Shown one piece after another: positions 28,842 through 38,702 of a stretch of DNA of 64,000 nt. The stretch is from Clostridiaceae bacterium (GTDB lineage Bacteria; Bacillota; Clostridia; DSM-8532). Below the pieces are notes generated by a model that saw only the letters and a list, made by a program, of their open reading frames with translations, was not told the DNA's origin and ran no database searches. A program made the position numbers and the translations under genes. Within the stretch, counting starts at the first letter, position 1; every line of letters begins with the position of its first letter. Where the stretch lies: contig DULR01000055.1 of NCBI GenBank assembly GCA_012840245.1, positions 32,877 through 96,876 of the forward strand. The letters are read 5' to 3'.

Positions 28842-30731
28842 TTATGCATAGCGATCCATAAGGATCCTTATGAATAAGCCACCCTGAACGCTCCTGTGCT
28901 GGAATCCGACCTGTTTTGCTGTTACAGTATCGTACCAGTCGGTGAGCGGTACTCTTGATTCGGATTCATTGTAAGCGTTCCATAAGGGTTCGATGAATCT
29001 CTCGAAATCTTCCTTTTTCATCATGGACCCACACCATACCAGCCAGTCGGATTTAGTGTAGCTTGCTCTGTTGTCCAGCGGCATACCGTAGCGGTTCATA
29101 CGATCCAGATAGCTGTTGAGCTCGGTTTCCATAACCTCCTGCGGGAAGATATTTGTCCTGAAGATCCTGTCCCATACGAGATTATATTTCATACTCCAGG
29201 TACCCGGCTGATCGAATGCAAGCCTGAATGTTCCGTCCTGATTTCTGGCCCTGTCGATCCAGCTTTTTGCCATTTTTCTCGCAGTTTCGAAATAATATGA
29301 ACTTTGTTCAGGTCCAAAAAGATTCTCTGCTATGATGCCGAAGCCTGCGATCCCCATGATGGCTTTTACAGAAAGATTACAGTTATGCGCAAGATGTCCG
29401 GCAAAATCATCGGTACACAGCTGGTTCTGAGGATCTTCACCATGCTCGGCAAGATATTCTGCCCATTTCTTCAGTGTCGGAAGATACCTGCCGGCAAAAT
29501 CAAAATTATTCTCTGCCAATGAAAGGGCAGCTACTGTTATCAATATATTGCCGCATTCTTCAATGGGCATCTGATTCTCCGGGTTTGTGCCGCCGCTGTA
29601 TACCTGCCCGTTGAGCAAGGGATAGGTCCCTACGTCATGGGGGGCAAAGTCAAAGGGCCATGCCTCGGAATCGGCAAATCTCATAACAGGCCTTAGCATG
29701 CCTTTGATCAGTTCAGGATTGTATAACAGGAAAAGCGGTATGGAAGGATATGTAACATCCACTGTAGCCGCGCAGCCATTGCTGAAACATTCTTTTGAGA
29801 TAAAGATGATCTCTCCGTTTTTATCCTCGCAGAGCTTATGTGCCGCTATGACATGGCGGTATGCCAGCATCAGAAGCTCGGCGTATTTTTCGCCGCCGCA
29901 TTTAAGAGCTGACTGGTATAATTCAGCAGAAAACCCTGAGCATCGGCCGGAGATCTCATCATATTCGTCAAATGCCCTTCTTATGATCACTCTGATATCA
30001 TCGGATTCTTTTGTCCAGTAACCCTTCAGGTTATCACCGAAATATTGGAGGCTGAACAAATCATCATAGGCAAAAGCAAACAATGCCTGGTTCCCGCTGT
30101 CTGTGTCCAGTTCCGCGTCTGCTTCCAGTTGTGTGGCGGTGCCGTTTTTGACGACCCTAACCGAGCCATGCCTGGTTGCAAGATAGAAATAGCCCCAATC
30201 TATACGGACGTCATCGCCGGCCTTATTAAGCACCTTCTGGCAGGCATTGCCCATTCGGGCACATGCGATATCATCTCCGGCATGCACCATCTCGCCTTCG
30301 GTCTCATGTTCTCTTCGCTTGTCAAGACAAACATCATCTTCGACACGAAGTCTTATCCTGACCTTGCGGGGCTGTCGGTCCAGTCCGCGGACTTCGGCCT
30401 TCAAATAGGAAACAGGCCGGGCCATGATCTTAAGGTCATCAATAAGAAGCGGAGATGTAAAAGTAAGCTTCAGCTCGACAGAACCCGTTTCAAAAGTATA
30501 GATGGTGGATAAGGCATCGATCTCGCAGCTCGTTTGGGCCATTTTCTCCATGTCGTCATTATGACCCATGAAAAGATAATCCTCATCCCCCACGCTCAAA
30601 ATCCCGGTGATGGCATTGGGCTTGCCTGTCCAGTGGACAGTTTCCCCGGAGTTAAGCGTATCATGAAATGACCAGATGCTGAAATAAGGATCGACGGTTA
30701 TAAGTGGTGTTGCAGGTGCCCTTAATTTCAT
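28842..30731 (-). CDS. DUF4965/DUF5127 (glutaminase A-like) protein
   Basis: APATPLITVDPYFSIWSFHDTLNSGETVHWTGKPNAITGIL; QMPIEECGNILI; LAHNCNLSVKAIMGIAGFG. Confidence 0.85.
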   Translation of the reverse strand: MKLRAPATPLITVDPYFSIWSFHDTLNSGETVHWTGKPNAITGILSVGDEDYLFMGHNDDMEKMAQTSCEIDALSTIYTFETGSVELKLTFTSPLLIDDLKIMARPVSYLKAEVRGLDRQPRKVRIRLRVEDDVCLDKRREHETEGEMVHAGDDIACARMGNACQKVLNKAGDDVRIDWGYFYLATRHGSVRVVKNGTATQLEADAELDTDSGNQALFAFAYDDLFSLQYFGDNLKGYWTKESDDIRVIIRRAFDEYDEISGRCSGFSAELYQSALKCGGEKYAELLMLAYRHVIAAHKLCEDKNGEIIFISKECFSNGCAATVDVTYPSIPLFLLYNPELIKGMLRPVMRFADSEAWPFDFAPHDVGTYPLLNGQVYSGGTNPENQMPIEECGNILITVAALSLAENNFDFAGRYLPTLKKWAEYLAEHGEDPQNQLCTDDFAGHLAHNCNLSVKAIMGIAGFGIIAENLFGPEQSSYYFETARKMAKSWIDRARNQDGTFRLAFDQPGTWSMKYNLVWDRIFRTNIFPQEVMETELNSYLDRMNRYGMPLDNRASYTKSDWLVWCGSMMKKEDFERFIEPLWNAYNESESRVPLTDWYDTVTAKQVGFQHRSVQGGLFIRILMDRYA

Positions 30732-30767
30732 AGTAATAAACGCCTCCGAATTCTTTTCAGTATTCTA

Positions 30768-31688
30768 TTGAACATGTTTTTCTTTTATTATATTATTGCA
30801 TCAATGAAGATTTTAATGGATTTTATGCGCAATCAGGTGAGGAATATTAACATGAATGAAGATTTTATCTATTGTCCTTCGGTAAACTGCACCGATATGC
30901 TGTGGATCGATCTTGCGGGAACATCTTACTGTGACGGCAGCTATATCATCACCCGAAGTAAATCCAAAATCTATGTTCTGGAATATGTACTGGAGGGTAC
31001 AGGCACCATAATCCACAACGGCCGCAAATACACAGCATCTGCCGGAGAAGTATATATACTCCATAAGGGTGCGGACCACAGGTATTATTCCTCCAAAGAC
31101 TACCCATGGGTGAAGATCTGGATCAATCTTAAGGGGACCCTTATCGAGCATTTACTGGAGGTTTACGGAATTGATCAGGTGGTATATCCGGGAAGCCAGC
31201 AAATCCTGGATTATTTCAGGGCTTTCCACAATGAGCTTGCATCAGAAAACCAGCCCTGGGAACTCCAAAACAAGTGCGCCATCCTGCTTCATAAAATAAT
31301 ATCTTCGGTTTACTTCAACTCGCAGGCGTTATATCGGCGTCAGCCCGATGATGCCTCCAGGATCAAAAGATACCTGGATCAGCACGCTCTCGATTCTGTG
31401 TCCCTTGAAGAGCTTTGCCGTTGTTTTTATAAATCCAAAGCACAAATCATCAGGATATTCAAAAAGAAATATGGCATCACTCCTTACGCTTATTTGTTGA
31501 AAATAAAGATCGAGTACGCGAAGAAGCTACTTGCCCATACGCAGGTCCCTGTAAAGGAGATAGCGGCAAGGCTGAATTTTGCTGACGAGCATTACTTTTC
31601 AACCTATTTCAGACAAGTCGAGAAAGTTTCTCCCACAGCCTACCGGATCAGTTACGGGGCTGACCTGCCCGAACCCGTCCAGCAATGA
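30768..31688 (+). CDS. AraC-family transcriptional regulator
   Basis: Divergent from the DUF4965 gene; FADEHYFSTYFRQVEKVSPTAYR. Confidence 0.92.
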   Translation: MNMFFFYYIIASMKILMDFMRNQVRNINMNEDFIYCPSVNCTDMLWIDLAGTSYCDGSYIITRSKSKIYVLEYVLEGTGTIIHNGRKYTASAGEVYILHKGADHRYYSSKDYPWVKIWINLKGTLIEHLLEVYGIDQVVYPGSQQILDYFRAFHNELASENQPWELQNKCAILLHKIISSVYFNSQALYRRQPDDASRIKRYLDQHALDSVSLEELCRCFYKSKAQIIRIFKKKYGITPYAYLLKIKIEYAKKLLAHTQVPVKEIAARLNFADEHYFSTYFRQVEKVSPTAYRISYGADLPEPVQQ

Positions 31689-31698
31689 TCAGGCTGTA

Positions 31699-31748
31699 AA
31701 AAAGGAACCCAGGTAAGGTTTAAGTCCTTATCCCGGGCTCTGTTTTTT
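31699..31748 (+). terminator. terminator-like hairpin
   Basis: gaacccaggtaagg..tccttatcccgggctctgttttttt. Confidence 0.5.
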
Positions 31749-31788
31749 TATATGTAGTTATAGATTAATCGAAGCAGTATTCATGAAG

Positions 31789-33809
31789 TCAATAATTTAT
31801 GAAGCATCTGTGCTGCCTCCACTGGATAGAGAAGGGCTGTCCCGGGTGTTTGAGACAGCCCAAAAGCTCGTTATTGTCTGTATCCAGGTACAGTATATTT
31901 ACGGTGCTCATGGAGAAATTCCCATAGACATCAAGTCTGGCATACAGGTTTCCGTTGCCCGATTCCAGCGTCAATGCCTTTGCGTCACCGCTTCCTCCGC
32001 CCATATCCTGCGCATCGGTGGCATAAGCCGTAATGCCCGACCAATCACTGAAATTGCCGTCGATAGTAATGCTTCCTTCTCCGCCTTCGTCTTCCTGTGG
32101 GAGGGTTGTGAACGTATAGTTCGTGCTTGTTGCAGTGCCATTGGCATTCGTGGATTTGACCCTGTAGTTGTAAGTGGTGTTGGGCGAAAGGTCTGTCAGG
32201 GTTATACTGTGATTTGTGACCTGAGCTGAATTGCTCCTGCTGCTTCCGTAGGATGTAGTCGTTCCATACTCCACTACGCTGTTTGAAGGCTGGTTGGTGA
32301 TCCATGTGATGGTAGCTCCGTCAGAAGTGATGTTGCTGACCTGAATGTTCGATATTACCGGCGGTGCCGTGGAATCAGTCGTAGTGAATGTATAGTTGGG
32401 GCTTACCGAGGTCCTTCCATCGCTGTCGGTGGACTTTACTCTGAAATTATACGTGGTACCTTTGGTAAGGCCGGTAAGTGTAACACTGTGATTTGTTACA
32501 TTGCCGGTTCCTGTTTTCGAATTTCCATAGGCAGTGGTAAGACCGTATTCAACGACCGTACTGGATGGAATATCGGTCGTCCATGTTATGAGCTGACTGG
32601 TATCCGAAATGCTCGTTGCCTGGACATTTGTTATGGAGGGACCATTGGGAGGAACGTTGAATTTTACTGATGAACCGCCGAAATTTGCCTGCCTGAAGTA
32701 TACCCAGATCTCCTTGTTCCAGTTTTCCTGTCCGAAAATATATTCCTTCCTGAACTCGATTTCACACTTGTTGCCATTCTGCACCATCCTCACAGGCCAG
32801 CCTCTGTTTGCCGGTGAGTTTGGACTGTCGAATTTGAAGGTCTCTCCCGGACCAAGGTAAGGAAGCAGATATGCCTGGCTGGTCGTTTCAAAATAAATCC
32901 TGGCATCGGGTGACACAGGCCAATATGGCTGCCAGCCTGAAGGACCGTCCTGATCGAAGTCGAACAGGATCTGCTCCTGTGCCATATTGAGAGTATTCTT
33001 GCTCTCGATCATCATAAAGAATTTATCGTTGACGAATTTCGCATATATCTTCGTTATGCCTTTTCCATTGTTCCCCGAAGGATCGCTGAAAATAGGGGTC
33101 TCACCCGTCCACTCGCTGAAGTTGCCGTCTACGAGGAATCCTCCGTGATCGTCGGTCTCATGGAAACCGGCGAGACTTGGGCTTTGATATCCTTTCGAAT
33201 CCAGCCAGTTCTTTGCGTCATTGTATATGTTGGAATTAAAGTGAGTCGAGCCGCTGACATTATAGCCCAGATATCCGCTGTTTACCACTACCTCGTTCAT
33301 CCATTTGTCTGTGCCCGATGCCGGAACCATGAAGTCAATGATGGCGATGTTGAAGCCGTCAGACATGTTGGCCTGAGCATTCATATAATCCTTCCAGAAC
33401 CCTCCGAAATTATCCCTGTTTCTGTAGCCGGGAGAAGACGGATCTGTGTTCCAGTTGGCTTCAAAGCCGGAGCTCGTATCGTAGAATCCCGGAATGTAGC
33501 AATTATAATACCAGCTTTCTGTTATGAACATGTTTATTGCGTGTCTGTATCTGTCTGCAAACTGGGAAGTCCCTTCATCAGGATTGAAATACCAGTAACC
33601 TCTGTTGGATGCCACCACCTTAGTGGGATCGACAGCTTTGATCTTTTCCACAAGCTCGACCATTCCCTTGGCTGTCCAGCCGAAGTTTCCGCGTGGTCCC
33701 CACGATATATGCGGTCCTACGCCTCCGATGGGATATAGGTAACTAAAGAAATGATCATTGCAAGTGTCAGGATATACGCTAAGACCTTGCCGGTTTTTTT
33801 ATTAACCAT
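31789..33809 (-). pseudogene. secreted GH114-like protein with DOMON-like and tandem FN3 domains, frame-disrupted and N-truncated
   Basis: Signal peptide MVNKKTGKVLAYILTLAMIISLVTYIPSEA* (33809-33717) is out of frame with GGVGPHISWGPRGNFGWTAKGMVELVEKIK...; the rest has two FN3 repeats and two DGNFS(E/D)W modules. Confidence 0.7.
31834..31861. repeat. 28-bp inverted repeat at the 3' end of the FN3 gene (possible IS scar)
   Basis: GGGCTGTC-ccgggtgtttga-GACAGCCC. Confidence 0.5.
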
Positions 33810-33918
33810 TCCAAATAACTCCTTTCATGATTTGATGGTCAGAAAAAGGCAACAGCAACATAAGGGTTCATATCTGAACACTCAGATAAACCAATTATTG
33901 TTTTATATCAATATATCC

Positions 33919-33956
33919 AAAAGGAGCTGCCGCATAAATGCAGCGAGCTCCTTCTT
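33919..33956 (-). terminator. intrinsic terminator of the 34-38 kb ABC operon
   Basis: Minus strand GAAGGAGCTCGCTGCATTTATGCGGCAGCTCCTTTT. Confidence 0.65.
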
Positions 33957-33970
33957 ACAGAGGTAAAAAT

Positions 33971-35392
33971 TTATGGTTTCAATGATTCGAACATATCATT
34001 TATAGCGGTATCCAGTCTTTCAAGTGTTTCCATCTTGAATTCAGGATCCCTCATTATGATCTGGTTCAGATAATCGTTGCCGACCAGCCAGTTCACATCT
34101 CCTATTCCTATTACCTTGGGTACCGGGCAGGGATTATTGAATGCCTTGATCATTACGCGCTTGGTTGCCTCAGTGCCTGGAGCGTCGGACATGAAGATGG
34201 TCTCGTTGATCTCATCGATTGCCGACATGCCGCTTCCGCTGGCTGCAACCTTGCCTGCCATGTCTTTTCCTGCTATGAATTTGATGAATTCCCATGCAGC
34301 TTCAGTGTTCTTTGTATTCGAGTAAATACATATGGCCTTTGACTGAACCGCGTTGAAACGTTTTCCGCTGTCGCCCTTGGGAAGCTCGAAGCACTCGAAA
34401 TTGACCGGAACCTTGTCATCGCCGCCTGCATAGCTGAACAGCCAATAGGAAGGAAGCACACTCATGGCGCATTTGCCCTGGGCAAACAGGTCGTTTGAGA
34501 ACCATGAACCGCCGGTGATGTCAAAATTCGGGCTCACATTGTACTTCCAGATGAGGTCATGCCAGTATTTGATGGATTTGACCGTGCCGTCGCTCAGGAT
34601 GTTGGATTTTCCGTCATCAGTATAAGAAGAACCGCCGTTGGAATAGAACATTGGGTCCATGAATCCGTCGAGATAGTCCGATACGTTCGCGATACCCCAC
34701 TGTACTATGTTGTCCTTGTCAAATCCGGGCTCTGTGGAATTCTTTCCGTTAGCGTCCAGAGTAAGCAATTTAGCTGCCTCAAGCAGGTCATCCCATGTCC
34801 AGTCATCATTCGGAGGATTTATGCCTGCCTTCTGGAACATGTCGACATTGTAAGCCATTACAATAACGTTCATATCCTGAGGGAGGGCCTGGACCTTGCC
34901 GCCATAGGAGCAGAGCTCGATGGCTGCCTTGTTGTACATTCCGATATCGAAGCTGTCGTCGTTCTTGTCGAGTTCCCCGACGTCCTTCAAAAAGCCGAGA
35001 GATGCAAAGTAGGAGAGGAATGCGGTCGTTGACATCGCAAAGGTGTCAGGAGCCTGGCCACCTGCCGATTCGGTTCTGAGCTTTTCCCAGTATGTACCCC
35101 AGTCAGAAGCGTTTGCCACGACATTTATTCCGGGATACTGAGCCTTGAACTGCTCGATTTGCTTATTGATCGCTTCCAGCTGAGATGCGTCGCCCCAGAA
35201 ATTATACTTTATCTCTCCTGTAATTTCTTTGGCCGGAGCCGGTGAGTCGTTGCCGCTTGTCTGGGGTCCAGCAGACTGGCTCGGAGTTGATGAATCTACC
35301 GGTTTATTTCCGCCACAACCGGTAACCAGTGTAAGCATCAGTGCAAGACAGATCACAGTTGCAAGGATTTTTTTGAGAGTTGGACTTTTCAT
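33971..35392 (-). CDS. extracellular sugar-binding lipoprotein (CUT1)
   Basis: LALMLTLVTGCGGNK lipobox; adjacent permeases. Confidence 0.94.
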   Translation of the reverse strand: MKSPTLKKILATVICLALMLTLVTGCGGNKPVDSSTPSQSAGPQTSGNDSPAPAKEITGEIKYNFWGDASQLEAINKQIEQFKAQYPGINVVANASDWGTYWEKLRTESAGGQAPDTFAMSTTAFLSYFASLGFLKDVGELDKNDDSFDIGMYNKAAIELCSYGGKVQALPQDMNVIVMAYNVDMFQKAGINPPNDDWTWDDLLEAAKLLTLDANGKNSTEPGFDKDNIVQWGIANVSDYLDGFMDPMFYSNGGSSYTDDGKSNILSDGTVKSIKYWHDLIWKYNVSPNFDITGGSWFSNDLFAQGKCAMSVLPSYWLFSYAGGDDKVPVNFECFELPKGDSGKRFNAVQSKAICIYSNTKNTEAAWEFIKFIAGKDMAGKVAASGSGMSAIDEINETIFMSDAPGTEATKRVMIKAFNNPCPVPKVIGIGDVNWLVGNDYLNQIIMRDPEFKMETLERLDTAINDMFESLKP

Positions 35393-35453
35393 GTTCTTCC
35401 TCCTTAACTAAATATTTTTGATAATCTATCTAAATATTTAAATAGATCCGGGA

Positions 35454-36308
35454 TCAACCCTTAACTGCTCCTACTGTCAGTCCTCCGATGAAGTATTTCT
35501 GTGCGCTGAAGAAGATAATGAGTGAAGGGATGGAGGTTATTACGGTTACCGCAGCCAGCCAGTGGGCATTTGATCTTCCTGAAACTACCGTGCTGTTGAT
35601 AAAGGCCAGACCAATTGAAATGGTGAACTTTGCCGGAGTCCTGAGGAAGATCATTGGCGTGAAGTAATCTCCCCAGGCAGCTACGAATGCCAGTATGGCT
35701 ACGGCTGCAATGGCAGGTTTCAGCATTGGGACTATAACCTGGGTGAATATCCGCAGATAGCCTGCCCCGTCGATCAGGGCAGCCTCATCATAATCTCTCG
35801 GTATGGTAAGTATGAACTGTCTGAATAAAAACATGTATATGGCACTTCCGAAGAACGGTTCGACGATCAGAGCAAGGAAGTTGTCTACAAAGCCAAGTTT
35901 GCCGTATATAACATATGTAGGTATGATCTTCGCATAAATCGGGATGAACATGGTACACATTATGGCCGAGAACCAGAAATTTTTTCCCTTGCCGTTGAAC
36001 CGGGCAAAGCCATAGGCAATGAAGCTGCAGGATACTATTATTCCGATCACTATCATCGATGTCGTGAATACCGTGTTCAATATCCACCTTACAAGCGGTA
36101 TGTCCATCTTGTTCCATATATCGATGTAATTTTTCCACTGAGGTATCTTGGGAAGCAGCTTAGGAGGGATCTCCTGGGTCTCCCAATAGGTCTTGAGGGA
36201 GTTCCCTATGATCTGGGCAAAGGGCATTACATACACTATGGCTAGCAGTATGAGGAACAAGTATAACAGAATCTTGCCGGTTTCTTTCTTCAAAATTTTG
36301 CTGTTCAT
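35454..36308 (-). CDS. CUT1 ABC permease (MalG-like)
   Basis: YDEAALIDGAGYLRIFTQVIVPMLKPA. Confidence 0.94.
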   Translation of the reverse strand: MNSKILKKETGKILLYLFLILLAIVYVMPFAQIIGNSLKTYWETQEIPPKLLPKIPQWKNYIDIWNKMDIPLVRWILNTVFTTSMIVIGIIVSCSFIAYGFARFNGKGKNFWFSAIMCTMFIPIYAKIIPTYVIYGKLGFVDNFLALIVEPFFGSAIYMFLFRQFILTIPRDYDEAALIDGAGYLRIFTQVIVPMLKPAIAAVAILAFVAAWGDYFTPMIFLRTPAKFTISIGLAFINSTVVSGRSNAHWLAAVTVITSIPSLIIFFSAQKYFIGGLTVGAVKG

Positions 36309-37186
36309 TACCTGGTCCCTCCCTCATAGTAAACCCATGATTGTGAGCTCTTCATTGAAAGCAAGGTGAAGAATATCATGATGAAGAAAAGTATCACCGC
36401 CTGAGCAGAGGCGTAACCGAGCTTCGAATGCCTGAATCCGTCGGTATATAGTTTATACACATAGAATGTGGAAGCGCCTTCGGGTCCGCCCTTGGTTATG
36501 ATGTGCGAAGGCGTGAACAACTGGAATATGAATGTTGCTTCGATTATCATGTTGTAGAGGATCGACGGAGTGATGAGAGGAAGTGTTATCCTGAAAAATT
36601 TCTGTATAGACCTTGCTCCGTCAATATCGGCAGCTTCGTAATACTCGGGTGATATACCCTGAAGATTCGCCAGATAGATGACCATGCCTCTTCCCACAGA
36701 CCATAAACCTACCAGTATCAGTGAGAACTTTACTACCTTAGGATCGAACAGCCAATCGACAGGCTTTAGTCCCATCAGCACCAGCGCCCTGTTCAGCAGA
36801 CCATAATTATTGCTCAGCAAAGTCATGATTATTATGGAAGCTGCCACCTGTGGCAAAAGCGTGGGGATATAATATATGGTCCTGAACAATCCGATGCCTT
36901 TCAGCTTACGGTTCAGAAGGACAGCCATCAACAGAGCCACTACAAGGTTCAGCGGAAGCTGGAAAACCAGCATATATAAGGTGTTGCCCAGCGCCTGCCA
37001 GTAGCCTTTGTCTTTGAACATGTTGATGTAGTTTTCCAAACCGATATATTGTGGGGGCGTGAACCCGTTGAACTTGTACAGGCTGAGCACAAAGGCATAA
37101 ATTATGGGAGCCAGCTGGAAAACGAGGAATCCCAGTATCCCCGGCCAGATAAACATATACAGATATTTCGTGCTTTTCTTCTCCAT
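36308..37186 (-). CDS. CUT1 ABC permease (MalF-like)
   Basis: PEYYEAADIDGARSIQKFFRITLPLITPS. Confidence 0.94.
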   Translation of the reverse strand: MEKKSTKYLYMFIWPGILGFLVFQLAPIIYAFVLSLYKFNGFTPPQYIGLENYINMFKDKGYWQALGNTLYMLVFQLPLNLVVALLMAVLLNRKLKGIGLFRTIYYIPTLLPQVAASIIIMTLLSNNYGLLNRALVLMGLKPVDWLFDPKVVKFSLILVGLWSVGRGMVIYLANLQGISPEYYEAADIDGARSIQKFFRITLPLITPSILYNMIIEATFIFQLFTPSHIITKGGPEGASTFYVYKLYTDGFRHSKLGYASAQAVILFFIMIFFTLLSMKSSQSWVYYEGGTR

Positions 37187-37226
37187 GAAACCCACCCTCA
37201 AACAAACAGTCGATTTACGATAAGCC

Positions 37227-38327
37227 TCAGCAGAATTCGGACAAGTCGATTATCCTGCCTTCCTCAATTGACTTTTCCGCAGCAAAAGCTGTAATTAAGG
37301 CATCGTATGTTTCATTTATACCCGCATAAGGTTTTTTGCTATTTTCGATGCATTCAAGGAATTCTAACCTCTGTGTCTGACAGCCGATGTGTCCGAATTG
37401 TCCTCCGTCATCTGCAGGGCTCTGGATATAGATCGTGCCGTCGCAGCGCTCTCCGCCGAAGATCCCGAACTCCTCATCCCTGCGGGCGATGAGCTGTTTC
37501 CCATTTGAGCCTATGAAGCCTATTTCCAGACCGTCACCCGACACGTTCATCGGTCGTAAATACATGCACAGATTCAGATTGGCTTTTGCTCCGTTCTCGT
37601 ACTCGATGGCTACTATGGCATGATCTACGATGCTTATGTCATTGATCACCTTGGGTTCACTGAGAGAATAGTTGCAGTCGATCAAACAACCGGCTTTGTC
37701 CTTGTAGACATGCTGTCCGCCCATGGCAAATACTTTTTTGGGTTTTGATCCGATGACCCAGTTGAAAATATCGAAGTGATGGCAGTTTTTTTCAACTATT
37801 GCCCCCCCGGATTTATTTTTGTCATAGAACCAGTCCTCCTGAGGGAAGCATTGCCTGTACTCTTTGCACCATGCAAGCATTACGTCGCCAAGCTCTCTTT
37901 CTCCCCTGAGCTTTTGCGCTATTGTTCTGTAAAAACGCGAATACCTGTAAACCAGTCCGATTTGAATAACACGATCACTGTTGTCAGCCGCATGTTTCAT
38001 GCGTTTGAAGCTTTCATAATTTATCGCAACAGGCTTTTCCAGCAAAACATGCTTGTTTGCCCTGATGCATTCCATGAAAACTTCTTCATGCAGATATCCT
38101 GGCACAGCTATAACAACAGCCTCAACAGATTCATCCTGCATTACATCATGATATGTACTGTAGTAAACCGGTTTATTGTTCTTAAGCTGCTTAATCGCCT
38201 TTTCCGCTGCAAGCGGATTGCTGTCGCAAACCGCATGGATTCGGGCATTTTCAAGGACATCAAAGCCTCTCAGATGTCCTGTCCCCATATCCCCCAGACC
38301 TATGATCGCAATGTTAATCTTACTCAT
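37227..38327 (-). CDS. Gfo/Idh/MocA family oxidoreductase
   Basis: INIAIIGLGDMGTGHLRG; HVLLEKPVAINYE. Confidence 0.93.
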   Translation of the reverse strand: MSKINIAIIGLGDMGTGHLRGFDVLENARIHAVCDSNPLAAEKAIKQLKNNKPVYYSTYHDVMQDESVEAVVIAVPGYLHEEVFMECIRANKHVLLEKPVAINYESFKRMKHAADNSDRVIQIGLVYRYSRFYRTIAQKLRGERELGDVMLAWCKEYRQCFPQEDWFYDKNKSGGAIVEKNCHHFDIFNWVIGSKPKKVFAMGGQHVYKDKAGCLIDCNYSLSEPKVINDISIVDHAIVAIEYENGAKANLNLCMYLRPMNVSGDGLEIGFIGSNGKQLIARRDEEFGIFGGERCDGTIYIQSPADDGGQFGHIGCQTQRLEFLECIENSKKPYAGINETYDALITAFAAEKSIEEGRIIDLSEFC

Positions 38328-38366
38328 TTTATCCCCCTGAGTTGCAAGGAATTGTGAAATATCAAT

Positions 38367-38399
38367 AAACGTTTACTGAACCGTTTTACTAGGTTCAGT
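38367..38399. promoter_or_regulatory. LacI-type operator region
   Basis: AAACGTTT followed by ACTGAACCGTTTTACTAGGTTCAGT (8-bp perfect outer arms). Confidence 0.55.
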
Positions 38400-38513
38400 A
38401 TAGCATCAATTCTATACAATGTAAATAGTTTTTTGAAAAATATTTTTGATTTTTTAAAGCATTTTACTATAAGATAAAGCATATTATATATTTCTTTTAC
38501 TATAGTATTTTAC

Positions 38514-38525
38514 TAAACCGTTATA
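38514..38525. promoter_or_regulatory. LacI-type operator-like site
   Basis: TAAACCGTTATA; shares AAC-C-GTT core with neighbours. Confidence 0.4.
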
Positions 38526-38657
38526 TTTTTCAGGCCTGATGTCCTGATTTTACCGTTTTTCGGCAGGATCTATCAGAGCCACGCACTGTGCTTTATACAA
38601 GAAGATATAGTATTTACTTTTCAAAACAGGATATTGTATAATAAAGATAAAATGTTA

Positions 38658-38670
38658 TGAAACCGTTTTA
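38658..38670. promoter_or_regulatory. LacI-type operator-like site (upstream of the lacI-family gene)
   Basis: TGAAACCGTTTTA. Confidence 0.5.
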
Positions 38671-38702
38671 CCGTTAACATAAAACTTTCTGGAGGATTTG
38701 TA

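Noticed and set aside
32045-32485. Direct repeat-like sequence that could suggest a DNA repeat array
   Set aside because: Explained by two paralogous FN3 domains in the protein (VVEYG.TT.YG.S...NHS.TLT.L); divergent at DNA level.
33145-33738. 197-aa plus-strand ORF
   Set aside because: Antisense to the GH114-like/FN3 gene, which has clear domain content on the minus strand.
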